A stretch of 43,482 bases of DNA, taken from contig JAPKBM010000015.1 of NCBI GenBank assembly GCA_026421205.1, forward strand, positions 1 to 43,482, written 5' to 3'. Each line of letters opens with the position of its first letter. Position 1 is the stretch's first letter. A model generated the notes under the pieces. That model saw nothing but the letters and a program-made list of their open reading frames with translations. It had not been told where the DNA came from and ran no database searches. A program made the translations under genes and the position numbers. Origin of the DNA: Planctomycetota bacterium (lineage in GTDB: Bacteria > Planctomycetota > UBA1135). Positions 18,135-26,391 of the stretch are shown one piece after another.

Positions 18135-18887
18135 ATGAGTCTCCCCCTCCTCCTCTTGGCCTTCTGGGCCCCACAAGCCCCGCCGCCCTCTCCCGCTCCC
18201 GTCCAAACGGAAGAGCCTACTTGGACTGGAAAGGCGGACTTCGGCATGTCCCTTCTTACGGGGAATAACCCAACATCCAAAGTCGATTTTCAAGGAAAGG
18301 CGCAGTGGGAAAGAGAAAACCGCCGATGGATTGGGACCGGTAACTATCATGCATCTCGGCAAGGCACTCTCTTGGGTGAGTCGGAAACTTCTTCCCGCCT
18401 CATGCACCTCGGCGTAGAGCACCATCGTTTTTTGGATGCCGATGGAGATTGGTACGCCTACGGCAAGTCCTCTTCACGCCGTGATGTACCGAATGGTTTA
18501 GAACTTCGAGCTGACATCGGCCTTGGTATGGGATGGGAACATCGGTGGAATCAAGATCAAACAATACTTACGCTGGAAGCAGGGCCGTCCTTACTTCGGG
18601 AAGATAACGTCGGCTCCTCAAAGACAGACACTTTAAGCGGACGCAGCGCCCTGACATTCAAACTTCCCATAGCAGAGAAGTGGACTCTGGAGACGAAAGC
18701 GGAATACTTTTTCGCAACGGGTAATACCGATGCCAATTCTTTGACGAGTTCGGTCGATATGGATTGGAATTTTTCAGAAGATTGGTTTCTTTCTTTTGGG
18801 AATGCTTTGGCCTGGGATGGAACGCCTGCTCCTGGATTTCAAGAAACCGATCTCCGTTGGACCGTAAACATCGGCACAACCTTTTAG
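18135..18887 (+). CDS. DUF481 family outer-membrane beta-barrel protein (YdiY-like)
   Basis: The 250-residue protein has a signal peptide (MSLPLLLLAFWAPQA) and a proline-rich spacer. It then has the alternating strand pattern of DUF481 proteins: WTGKADFGMSLLTGN near residue 30, and a late ATGNTDANSLTSSVDMDWNFSEDWFLSFG stretch. The aromatic final residue F fits an outer-membrane barrel. The E. coli homologue YdiY is an acid- or salt-inducible outer-membrane protein of unknown function. It lies 11 bases before the methyltransferase gene, so the two may share a transcript. Confidence 0.85.
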   Translation: MSLPLLLLAFWAPQAPPPSPAPVQTEEPTWTGKADFGMSLLTGNNPTSKVDFQGKAQWERENRRWIGTGNYHASRQGTLLGESETSSRLMHLGVEHHRFLDADGDWYAYGKSSSRRDVPNGLELRADIGLGMGWEHRWNQDQTILTLEAGPSLLREDNVGSSKTDTLSGRSALTFKLPIAEKWTLETKAEYFFATGNTDANSLTSSVDMDWNFSEDWFLSFGNALAWDGTPAPGFQETDLRWTVNIGTTF

Positions 18888-18898
18888 AATAGGCTCCC

Positions 18899-20077
18899 AT
18901 GAAGATGGACATCAAAACAGCGCAGGCCCTCACGGAAGATGAGGCTCGGGAAACGCTCATGATGTTTCGTAACTTTGGCGATGACCCTTTGTCCGTCCAA
19001 GAAAGTTTCCGGGGACTCTTTCCCAAAAAACTTGCCGAAGCCATGGGCGAAGTTCGCGCATTGCGTCGGCGCGCGTTGGTGAAATTTTCTCGCGGGCTTG
19101 ACATGTACTTCACCAAGCCTTTACTGGAACAAGCATCCAGCGAACAAGTTGCTCAATACCGTGCGGAACGTTTTGTCCGCGTCGGCGTGAAAAAAGTTTT
19201 TGAACCCTGTTGCGGCATTGGGTCGGACTCCATCGCCATGGCTTTGCAAGGTATCGAAGTTCATGCATCGGACAAAGATGAGATCGCTCTGCATTTTGCC
19301 GCCGTCAATGCGAAGGTTTATGAAACGCACATTGACTTCACCTTGGCCGACTGTTCCGAAGTTCTCCCTGAAGATGGCGTCATTTTCATTGATCCTGCTC
19401 GCCGACGAGGCTCTCGACGCATCATGGATCCACAAGATTGGTCGCCGACGCCGGACCAAGTTTCCGCGCTTCTTCACCAAAGACCGGGTGCAGGAATTAA
19501 ACTATCTCCGGCAACGCCTTTGGATATCCTTCTGGAACTCTTCCCCACCCCGGATGAAATAGAAGTCATCTCCTTAAAGGGTGAAGCCAAAGAAACTATT
19601 TTCTGGTATGGCTGTTTGGCCGACGGCTCGGATCGTCGCGCCACGGTTCTTCCGGAAGGATCTACCTTTGCAGCACCGGAGCAAGCGGCTGCCGACGTCG
19701 GTGAACTGGGTGAATTCATCTATGACCCCGACCCAGCATTAATCCGTGCAGGACTTCTGGGGGCTTTTGCAAAAGAGCACGGTCTTCATGTGTTAGATCC
19801 GGAAATCGGTTACCTCACCGGACCGGAAGTTCACTCACCTTTTCTTTCTGGATTTCGGGTTCTTGCCGAAGAAACGCTGGACCCCAGAAAGATGAAAGCA
19901 AAGATGAGAGAATTTGAAGTCGGCAAGCTGGTGATTAAAAAACGAGGCATTGCGGAACGGCCCTCCACCTTAGAAAGCCGCTTTTTACCGAAAGCTTTCG
20001 GGAAACGTTCCATCGTTCTTCTTGCAACCCGCGTGGGTGACCGGCATATAGGGATTCTGACGGAACCTCTTGAATAA
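18899..20077 (+). CDS. Class I SAM-dependent methyltransferase with THUMP-like domain
   Basis: The 392-residue protein has an N-terminal helical region (about 1-90) and a Rossmann-type methyltransferase core. The SAM motif FEPCCGIGSDSIAMA is near residue 101, an acidic ligand sits in VHASDKDEIAL, and motif IV is FIDPARR near 163. The C-terminal 100 residues (KMREFEVGKLVIKKRG, then FGKRSIVLLATRV) match the THUMP-like domain seen behind this core in a family of uncharacterised bacterial proteins, for example in Bacteroidetes. An RNA base substrate is likely from the fold but not shown. Its stop lies four bases before the start of the next gene. Confidence 0.85.
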   Translation: MKMDIKTAQALTEDEARETLMMFRNFGDDPLSVQESFRGLFPKKLAEAMGEVRALRRRALVKFSRGLDMYFTKPLLEQASSEQVAQYRAERFVRVGVKKVFEPCCGIGSDSIAMALQGIEVHASDKDEIALHFAAVNAKVYETHIDFTLADCSEVLPEDGVIFIDPARRRGSRRIMDPQDWSPTPDQVSALLHQRPGAGIKLSPATPLDILLELFPTPDEIEVISLKGEAKETIFWYGCLADGSDRRATVLPEGSTFAAPEQAAADVGELGEFIYDPDPALIRAGLLGAFAKEHGLHVLDPEIGYLTGPEVHSPFLSGFRVLAEETLDPRKMKAKMREFEVGKLVIKKRGIAERPSTLESRFLPKAFGKRSIVLLATRVGDRHIGILTEPLE

Positions 20078-20081
20078 CTCT

Positions 20082-21701
20082 ATGCGCTTACTCCCCCTCC
20101 TCCTTTGCACACTGCTAGGAGCCTGTGTACGGAGTCCTGAGCCAAGTCATTCCAACAAAATCGTCGCGCGCTTTGCCCTGGCCAGTGAATTGCCCTCTTT
20201 CTCGCCGCTCAACCCTGGCCAGAGCACCTATCAAGTTTTGCAGCGTCAAATCTTTGAGACACTCACGGAATATCAACCCGACGCCTTTCCTTTTCAAATT
20301 AAACCGCTCTTGGCAGAACGTTGGACGACGTCGGCTGACGGATTAACCTGGAACTTTTTCATCCGAGAAGATGCAGAATTTTATGACCCTTGGCCCACCC
20401 CACTTTGGCCAAGCCGACGTCACCCTCTTACGGCACACGATGTCATGGCGTCTTGGTCCCTACAAAAAGAGCAAGGTCAAGGAGGTTGGGCCATTCAAGA
20501 AATCGTCCAGGAAATGACGGTGGTGGATGACCACCAAGTGCAGATCACTCTGCATCACCCTGACGCTCACCTCCTAGAAAAACTTGCCAGTGCGTACTTC
20601 GCCGTTTTTCCCGTGCACGCGCTTCGTCTTTCTCGTCGACCGTTTTCCCGCTTCCCCATCGGCAGTGGGCCATACTTTCTTAAGGAAGGGATTCCGGGAC
20701 ATGAAGCCATCTTTGAGAAAACCCCAGAATGGAGAACGTCCATTGTAGGCCCCGATGAAATTCGGTTTACGGCCATGCTGGAAGGGAGCACGCGCACACT
20801 TTTATTCCAGCAAGGGAAATTAGATCGGCTTTCTCCTGGCCAAGATGCCTTTGCATCCATGCTCCCCGGCGGGATTTTAGACCCAAGCTGGAGCGAGGAA
20901 GGCTTCCGCACGCAAACCATCACCATGCCGGATCTGACGATGTTCTCCTTTCAGATGAATGATGCGGTCGTCGGAAATATTCCAGGAGACCGAAAAGGAA
21001 ACGCACAACGGAAAAAAATTCGGCACGCCATCGCCCTGGCCTTTCCCTATGAACGATGGCACCGTATTTTGCGAAACGACCTCTGGGCGGTTCCTGCAAA
21101 GGCCTTTCTTCCGCCTTCCTTGCCCAGTGCGCAAAACATCCCGGATTGCTCTTGGCGAAAAACTGATCTGGCTCAGGCAAAAGCCCTCCTTGCCGAAGCG
21201 GGATTCCCCGAGGGGAAAGGTCTGCCCACCTTAACCTTTGAACTTGCCGGCGCTGACAGCTTGACTCGGACCCAAGGTGACCTCGTCGTCAACGCGCTCC
21301 AGGCCATCGAGATTCGATGCGTGGCGGTTCCCAATACGTGGAGTGCCTTTCAAGAGAAGGCGCGCCAAGGAAAGGCCCAACTGTTTTCAAGAGGATGGAC
21401 TTTAGACTGGGCCGACGCTTCGAATTTGTTATTCCTGTTTTCTTCCCAAGAGATTGGCAGTTTAAATTTAAACTTTTTTTCCGACGAAACCTATGACCGC
21501 CTGCTCAAAGAACTCCCAGAGCAATCTCCCCAAGACCAGCAGGAAACCCTTCAGGAACTCATCTCCATCTTGAATGAAGAACTCCCGGCCATCCCCATTG
21601 ACCACCGCCAAGGATGGGCCGTCTTGGGGCCCCGCGTGATTGAAATGCCCATCCACCCCTTTGACCCCTACGCCTGCAAGTACTACCGCCTGAAGCCCTA
21701 A
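20082..21701 (+). CDS. Oligopeptide-type ABC transporter substrate-binding lipoprotein
   Basis: I chose the ATG at 20082, which opens into a lipoprotein signal (MRLLPLLLCTLLGAC, lipobox LGAC). An in-frame TTG at 20070 would overlap the previous gene. The 539-residue protein is a family 5 solute-binding protein: ITYQ-type start (STYQVLQRQIFETLTEYQ), LLAERWTTSADGLTWNFFIREDAEFYD, HPLTAHDVMASW and GSGPYFLKEG all fall at normal spacing. It should capture peptides or similar solutes on the periplasmic face for the two permeases encoded next. No ATPase gene lies in this cluster. Confidence 0.9.
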   Translation: MRLLPLLLCTLLGACVRSPEPSHSNKIVARFALASELPSFSPLNPGQSTYQVLQRQIFETLTEYQPDAFPFQIKPLLAERWTTSADGLTWNFFIREDAEFYDPWPTPLWPSRRHPLTAHDVMASWSLQKEQGQGGWAIQEIVQEMTVVDDHQVQITLHHPDAHLLEKLASAYFAVFPVHALRLSRRPFSRFPIGSGPYFLKEGIPGHEAIFEKTPEWRTSIVGPDEIRFTAMLEGSTRTLLFQQGKLDRLSPGQDAFASMLPGGILDPSWSEEGFRTQTITMPDLTMFSFQMNDAVVGNIPGDRKGNAQRKKIRHAIALAFPYERWHRILRNDLWAVPAKAFLPPSLPSAQNIPDCSWRKTDLAQAKALLAEAGFPEGKGLPTLTFELAGADSLTRTQGDLVVNALQAIEIRCVAVPNTWSAFQEKARQGKAQLFSRGWTLDWADASNLLFLFSSQEIGSLNLNFFSDETYDRLLKELPEQSPQDQQETLQELISILNEELPAIPIDHRQGWAVLGPRVIEMPIHPFDPYACKYYRLKP

Positions 21702-21702
21702 C

Positions 21703-22914
21703 ATGTTTTCTTTCGCACTCCGACGCCTTCTCTACGCGGCTTCTCTTGCCGTAGGGGCGTCGGCACTTCTTTTTATCATTTTAGAAAGTGGTGCACTCGG
21801 AGATCCTGTCGGCATTCGAGCCGGGAAACATGCCACGCACGCACAACGCGGACTGGCACGTTTAGAACTTGGCTTTGATGAAGCATGGGAACCGCAAGTT
21901 CTCCAAATCAAAATCTCTGGCCTTTCCCAACCCCTGATTTGGGATGCAATCCCCACGCAAAGTCATGACCTTCGCTGTGAACAGTTGGCCCAACTCCCCG
22001 ATGCACGCGCGGCCCTCGGAATTTCGCAAGCAACCGAGGTGCAAGTCAAAATCCTGAACGAGAAACACAAAAACCTCCCGCTTTCTGGAATCCACCAAAG
22101 CCTAAAAAACAATTCGGTCCGCCTACAAAATAATCTTCCGCAGGATATCGGCTGGGCCCTCACCACTCCGCCCCTTCACCGCTTCGTTCAACAAACGGCG
22201 CAGCTCTTCCGCCTCAACTTTGGCACCAACCGACAAGGGCATGCCATCGGCCAAGACCTTTGGACCCGTGGACGACGCTCTTTGTCCCTCACCTTGCCGG
22301 CTTTTTTACTCTCCACCCTCCTTGCCATCAGTCTTGCCTTGGGTTGTTCCATTTGGACGCAAAAGAGCAACCGCTTTTGGCTTTGGTCCAGTTCCGTATG
22401 GATGTCCATTTCCTCCCTCGCTTGGATTTTATTCTTCCGACATATCTTCGCCGTCAAGGCCAACCTTTTTCCCGTCGCCGGATGGGAATCTCCCTTTTTC
22501 CCCTATCTAGCTCTTCCCATTTTTATCTGGGTTTTTCTTTCTCTCTGGCCCGACTTCCGCCTCTACCGCGCCTTCATTCTGGAACAAGCCAAACAAAATT
22601 ACATCCGTACCGCGCACGCAAAAGGACTCGCCACTTCACGTGTTCTTTGGAAGCACCTTCTTCCCAACGCCCTTGTTCCTATTTTGACGCACGCCGTCAT
22701 GGCTCTTCCCTTTCTCTTTCTTGGCTCCCTTCTCTTAGAGCAGATTTTTCAAATCCCGGGACTCGGTAGTTACACCGTCCAAGCCATTCTTTCCGCCGAC
22801 GTTGCCATCCTTCGTGCAACCACCTTCCTTTTCACACTTTGTTTCCTCACCGGCCAATGGCTCAGTGATCTGAGCTGCGCATTTCTTGACCCACGACTCC
22901 GCCGAAGTTCATGA
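21703..22914 (+). CDS. Oligopeptide-type ABC transporter permease (DppB/OppB-like), long external loop
   Basis: The 403-residue inner-membrane protein begins with the DppB helix (FALRRLLYAASLAVGASALLF) and ends with the conserved permease core. The EAA-type loop reads NYIRTAHAKGLATSRVLWKHLLPNALVPILT, followed by LLLEQIFQIPGLGSYTVQAIL. Between helix 1 and helix 2 there are about 150 residues, much longer than in typical DppB proteins of about 310-340 residues, and this accounts for the extra length. The start is one base after the stop of the binding-protein gene, and its end overlaps the next permease by four bases (ATGA). Confidence 0.9.
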   Translation: MFSFALRRLLYAASLAVGASALLFIILESGALGDPVGIRAGKHATHAQRGLARLELGFDEAWEPQVLQIKISGLSQPLIWDAIPTQSHDLRCEQLAQLPDARAALGISQATEVQVKILNEKHKNLPLSGIHQSLKNNSVRLQNNLPQDIGWALTTPPLHRFVQQTAQLFRLNFGTNRQGHAIGQDLWTRGRRSLSLTLPAFLLSTLLAISLALGCSIWTQKSNRFWLWSSSVWMSISSLAWILFFRHIFAVKANLFPVAGWESPFFPYLALPIFIWVFLSLWPDFRLYRAFILEQAKQNYIRTAHAKGLATSRVLWKHLLPNALVPILTHAVMALPFLFLGSLLLEQIFQIPGLGSYTVQAILSADVAILRATTFLFTLCFLTGQWLSDLSCAFLDPRLRRSS

Positions 22915-23705
22915 AGCGCTGGCTCACTCTCCTCGGCATTTATCTTGCCCTTGCGCTGGCCTGTCAAGGGGGATGGATTGGCTCGGACTGGGCCGAGCAA
23001 CATGACCTTCTCGAAAATATTCCACCCTCAGCAAGAGCATGGCTGGGCACGGATCACTTAGGCCGAAGCCTTTCGGCAAACCTGCTGCAAGGTTGTCGCT
23101 TGGCATTGGGGCTTGGGAGTTTGTCCGCACTCCTTGGCGTTCTTCTTGGCACGCTCCTAGGAGCCCTCGCAGGATGGAAGAAGGGAACCGTCGATGCCGC
23201 GTGCCTTTGGATTGCAGGTGTTTCCACAGCAATTCCGGGGCTTCTTCTTGCCCTTCTCCTCGCCTTTGTCCTAGGCCACGGATTCTGGACCCTTTGCCTT
23301 GCCATCGGATTTTCCTCTTGGGTTGGTATCTTCCGCCTTGTGCGCGCCGAAGTCCTTCGTCTTCAAAATCAATCTTTCGTGGGTGCCGCACAAAGCTTCG
23401 GCGCTTCTCCGTGGTTTGTATTCCGACGCCACTTCCTGCCTCACTTAAAGCCCATGCTGGCGGTTCAATTTGGTCTTCTCTTCGTGTTTGCCGTTCAAGC
23501 CGAAGTCATACTTTCTTTCCTTGGCGTTGGCATTGACAGCATGCCTTCTTGGGGCCGCATGATTGCCGATGCATGGGCCTGGGACGACCTCGGATTCGGA
23601 AACTATTGGCGCATGGGTTCGGCAACCCTTGCGATGGCAGGACTAGTCCTAGCCGTTCAACAAATTTGTGAAATCAGCTTGCCGCAAAAAGAAAACCGGG
23701 CTTAA
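22911..23705 (+). CDS. Oligopeptide-type ABC transporter permease (DppC/OppC-like)
   Basis: The 264-residue protein is the second permease of the system. It has an N-terminal helix, AWLGTDHLGRSLSANLLQGCRLALGLG (the DppC GTDxxGRD-like entry) and about five helices. The coupling loop reads RAEVLRLQNQSFVGAAQSFGASPWFVFRRHFLPHL, then VILSFLGVGIDSMPSWGRMIADA. It sits at an ATGA overlap with the first permease. The operon ends here: the next 264 bases hold no gene and the following gene is on the other strand, so the DppD/DppF-type ATPases must be encoded elsewhere. Confidence 0.9.
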   Translation: MKRWLTLLGIYLALALACQGGWIGSDWAEQHDLLENIPPSARAWLGTDHLGRSLSANLLQGCRLALGLGSLSALLGVLLGTLLGALAGWKKGTVDAACLWIAGVSTAIPGLLLALLLAFVLGHGFWTLCLAIGFSSWVGIFRLVRAEVLRLQNQSFVGAAQSFGASPWFVFRRHFLPHLKPMLAVQFGLLFVFAVQAEVILSFLGVGIDSMPSWGRMIADAWAWDDLGFGNYWRMGSATLAMAGLVLAVQQICEISLPQKENRA

Positions 23706-23969
23706 TTGCGAATAAAAGTAGCCCCGTCTTTATGACTCTAGAGAAGGGCCCCTCGACCAATATTTTAAGACGAATTTCTGGAGCGGTGAATTAGTAATTG
23801 GGGATGATCAAGGGAATCACTCTTGGGCAGAAAAACAATAAAGAAAAAAGATCTGACCAATTGAGCTATCGGCCCATCCTTTGGGGAGGATTGTGAACGA
23901 GCCTGAACTAGGCCCTCTCAGGGGTATTTTGAGGATGGGGTGGAATTCAGGATTTGGTATATCTCTAAG
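23706..23969. other. Gene-free gap between converging operons
   Basis: This 264-base stretch separates the permease operon from the reverse acyl-CoA block. I find no plausible gene and no clear terminator with a U-tract. It is A/T-rich in the middle (23830-23850) and contains the tRNA-like fragment listed separately. The rest, including a GGCCCTCTCAGGGG stretch near 23912, I cannot assign. Confidence 0.6.
23850..23875 (-). pseudogene. 5' fragment of a tRNA-Ile-like gene
   Basis: Read on the reverse strand, these 26 bases give a tRNA 5' acceptor strand GGGCCGA, the TA at positions 8-9, and a D arm GCTCAATTGGTCAGA, as in bacterial tRNA-Ile(GAT). The D-stem then breaks (GATC instead of GAGC), and the sequence runs into a T-rich tract with no anticodon arm, T arm or 3' acceptor. 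It is therefore a fragment, not a working tRNA. It may be a scar of recombination or integration near a tRNA gene. Confidence 0.6.
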
Positions 23970-24827
23970 TCAGCTGGTCTTCTGGGCTATTTCTGGCTGA
24001 AATCCAGGACGTCGGCCGTCCATGAAAAACCGCCCGAAAGCATCCTCCGCGTCGTGATAAAGCAAACAGAGCCAGTTCTCTTTGATCGCGCGCTCAACCC
24101 AGGGACCTCGCACGGCATAGGACTTTTCAGCATTCATGTCATAAGCCATGATGAATGGACGGTGCACGTGGTTTCCCGTGGGGACGACATCGGACCAAAA
24201 ACACGCCGTTTCCCCAGCTTCCTCTAACAGAATCAAAGAAACGCCGTCACTGTGCCCCCCCAACTCTACGATTCGAAGGCCAGGAAGAATCGTGACTTCT
24301 CCTTGAAAAGTATGGAGTAAACCAGCGTCCATCACCGGTTGCAAATCCTCCGCGCGATAGCTTGCACGACGAAGGTGGTCTGCATGAAGCGCAGCCTCTT
24401 TTTCAGACTCCGCCATCCAATGTTGCGCGTTCGGAAAATTAGGTACACCCTGCTCATCACAAAGGGCGCCGATGTGATCCCAATGCCCATGAGACATCAA
24501 CACGTGCGTGACTTCTTCCGGCTGACGGCCTACGTGGGCTAACGACTCCAAAACATCGTGACCATCTGCATAATCAAAATGGAACATCGCCTTAGCCTTC
24601 TCGCTCCAGCGACGCCCAATTCCTGGCTCCACCAAAATGACCGCATCCCCTTTTTCAAACAAAAAAGGGCGTGTTGCCAAAGGGATCGTATGGTCTTCAT
24701 TCACCGGCGTCATTTTTTCCCATATAGCACGAGGTACAACGCCGAACATGGCCCCCCCATCTAGCGCAAATTTCGCATCACGCAATGCAGTGATTTTCCA
24801 GTCCCCTAGAGATGCAGAGTCAATCAT
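23970..24827 (-). CDS. MBL-fold metallo-hydrolase
   Basis: The 285-residue protein has the metallo-beta-lactamase-fold zinc motif HGHWDH with ligands H113, H115, D117 and H118. Further ligands are likely in GHSDG (near 195) and SDVVPTGNHVH. The N-terminal strand pattern (ITALRDAKFALDGGAMFGVVPRAIW) is like that of lactonase or aryl-hydrolase relatives in the AttM/AiiA neighbourhood. The substrate is not evident; a thioester or lactone would fit the acyl-CoA operon, but that is inference. The start overlaps the stop of the acyl-CoA dehydrogenase gene by one base (TAATG), so it is the last gene of that operon. Confidence 0.85.
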   Translation of the reverse strand: MIDSASLGDWKITALRDAKFALDGGAMFGVVPRAIWEKMTPVNEDHTIPLATRPFLFEKGDAVILVEPGIGRRWSEKAKAMFHFDYADGHDVLESLAHVGRQPEEVTHVLMSHGHWDHIGALCDEQGVPNFPNAQHWMAESEKEAALHADHLRRASYRAEDLQPVMDAGLLHTFQGEVTILPGLRIVELGGHSDGVSLILLEEAGETACFWSDVVPTGNHVHRPFIMAYDMNAEKSYAVRGPWVERAIKENWLCLLYHDAEDAFGRFFMDGRRPGFQPEIAQKTS

Positions 24828-25990
24828 TAGGAGATGGATTGCATCAAGTCTCTAGAGATGATGAGCTTTTGTACTTCACTCGTTCCTTCTCCAATTGTAT
24901 TTAACTTTGAATCTCTATACATCCGCTCTACCGGATACTCCCTGGAGTAACCATTGCCCCCAAAGATTTGGACGGCCTCATAGGTGGCTCGCACACTGAC
25001 TTCCGACGCATAGAGTTTTCCATGCGCCGCGGCCACACCATAAGCACGGCCGGCATCCTTCAAACGGGCAGAATGATAAACCAAATGCCGAGCCGCTTGA
25101 ATTTCATTTTCCATTTGCGCCAACTTGAAAGCTACTGCCTGATGGCGAATCAAAGGCTTCCCAAATTGCTCCCTTTCCGACGCATATCGTTTCGCCTGAT
25201 CCAAAGCACCTTGTGCAATTCCCAAAGAAAGTGCTCCAATAGAAATTCGACCACCTTCCAAGGTTTTCATAAACGTAGAAAAACCCAAATCCTCCTGACC
25301 AAGGACATTGTCAACAGGAACCCGACAATCCTGAAAAACCAAATTCGTCCAGTCTGAGCCTCGCATCCCTAACTTAGTTTCTCCCTTTTCAATGAAAAAT
25401 CCCGGCGTGTCTCTGTCAACCACCATGGCAATGATGCCCTTGGCACCCAATGCTTTATTCGTTTGCACCGTAATAATAAAAGGCTTCGCGTAAGAACCAT
25501 TGGTAATGAAACATTTAGATCCATTCACAATCCAATCCTCTCCATCACGCACTCCCATTGTTTGCGTGCCCGCAGAGTCTGAGCCTGAGTTGGGCTCCGT
25601 CAGCCCGTAGGCTCCCATGTAGTCACCGGCACAAAGCCCCGCCATATACTTTTCCTTCAAAGAATCGCTGCCCCAAGCATAAATGGGGTAAGTACCTAAT
25701 GATGTGTGTGCCGCAAGAGTTAAACCCATGCTTCCGCAAACACGAGAAATCTCTTCTACCGCCAGAATGTAAGAAAGCGTGTCCATGCCCGCACCGCCCC
25801 ATTTCTCATCAAAAGGGATTCCTGTCAGGCCCATCTCTTTCATGCCTTCCCATGCGTCTTCATTGAGCTGGCAATTTTCATCGGCAGCGGCGGCACCAGG
25901 AGCGACGACTTCATGAGCGAATCGCTCCACCATTTCACGCATCATTTCCTGTTCTTCGGAAAGGTCAAAGTTTGTTGCAATTTCGCTCAT
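24827..25990 (-). CDS. Acyl-CoA dehydrogenase (short/branched-chain type)
   Basis: The 387-residue FAD enzyme has all family blocks: YGLTEPNSGSDSAG (flavin-binding, near 133), FITNGSYA, LGMRGSDWTNLVFQDCRVP, a REQFGKPLIRHQAVAFKLAQM stretch, and QIFGGNGYSREYPVERMYRD. The catalytic base is the glutamate at about 368 in IGEGTSEVQ, the position used by short- and medium-chain enzymes rather than isovaleryl-CoA dehydrogenase. It introduces a 2,3 double bond into an acyl-CoA and passes electrons to ETF. The start overlaps the B12-subunit gene by four bases (ATGA). Placement next to MeaB and the mutase subunit suggests branched-chain or short-chain substrates. Confidence 0.93.
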   Translation of the reverse strand: MSEIATNFDLSEEQEMMREMVERFAHEVVAPGAAAADENCQLNEDAWEGMKEMGLTGIPFDEKWGGAGMDTLSYILAVEEISRVCGSMGLTLAAHTSLGTYPIYAWGSDSLKEKYMAGLCAGDYMGAYGLTEPNSGSDSAGTQTMGVRDGEDWIVNGSKCFITNGSYAKPFIITVQTNKALGAKGIIAMVVDRDTPGFFIEKGETKLGMRGSDWTNLVFQDCRVPVDNVLGQEDLGFSTFMKTLEGGRISIGALSLGIAQGALDQAKRYASEREQFGKPLIRHQAVAFKLAQMENEIQAARHLVYHSARLKDAGRAYGVAAAHGKLYASEVSVRATYEAVQIFGGNGYSREYPVERMYRDSKLNTIGEGTSEVQKLIISRDLMQSIS

Positions 25991-26391
25991 GATTGATGAT
26001 TCAAGGTGTTTTGGATGAAGGCGACAATGTCTGCGGTGGAAGAGCCCGGGCCAAATACTTGGGCGTAGCCCTTGGCCTGCAATTCTTCTGCATCATCCTC
26101 AGGAATGATGCCACCCGCAATCAAAAGAATATGGTCAAGGCCCTTGGCCTGCAACCGCTCCCGCACCTGCGGAAGGAGCTCCATATGAGAGCCCGAGAGA
26201 ATGGAAAGGCCGATGACATCTACATCCTCTTGCTCTGCAGCATCCACCAATTGCTCTGGTGTGCGGTGAAGCCCGGTGTAAACCACTTCCATACCGGCAT
26301 CACGCAAAGAAGCGGCAACGACTTTCGCACCACGGTCATGACCATCTAAGCCAGGCTTACCTACGAGAACGCGGATTCGGGCGCCAGTCAT
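25987..26391 (-). CDS. B12-binding small subunit of a methylmalonyl-CoA-type mutase
   Basis: I chose the ATG at 26391, which overlaps the meaB stop (ATGA) and gives 134 residues, the size of free-standing B12 subunits. A longer reading would add 42 unrelated residues. The cobalamin motif is intact: DGHDRG with lower-ligand H18, then LSILSGSH and LIAGGIIPEDD. The fold is that of the C-terminal domain of methylmalonyl-CoA mutase, here as a separate protein as in two-subunit archaeal-type enzymes and in isobutyryl- or ethylmalonyl-type relatives. The catalytic large subunit is not in the window. Coupling to meaB fits a mutase repaired by the MeaB chaperone. Confidence 0.92.
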   Translation of the reverse strand: MTGARIRVLVGKPGLDGHDRGAKVVAASLRDAGMEVVYTGLHRTPEQLVDAAEQEDVDVIGLSILSGSHMELLPQVRERLQAKGLDHILLIAGGIIPEDDAEELQAKGYAQVFGPGSSTADIVAFIQNTLNHQS

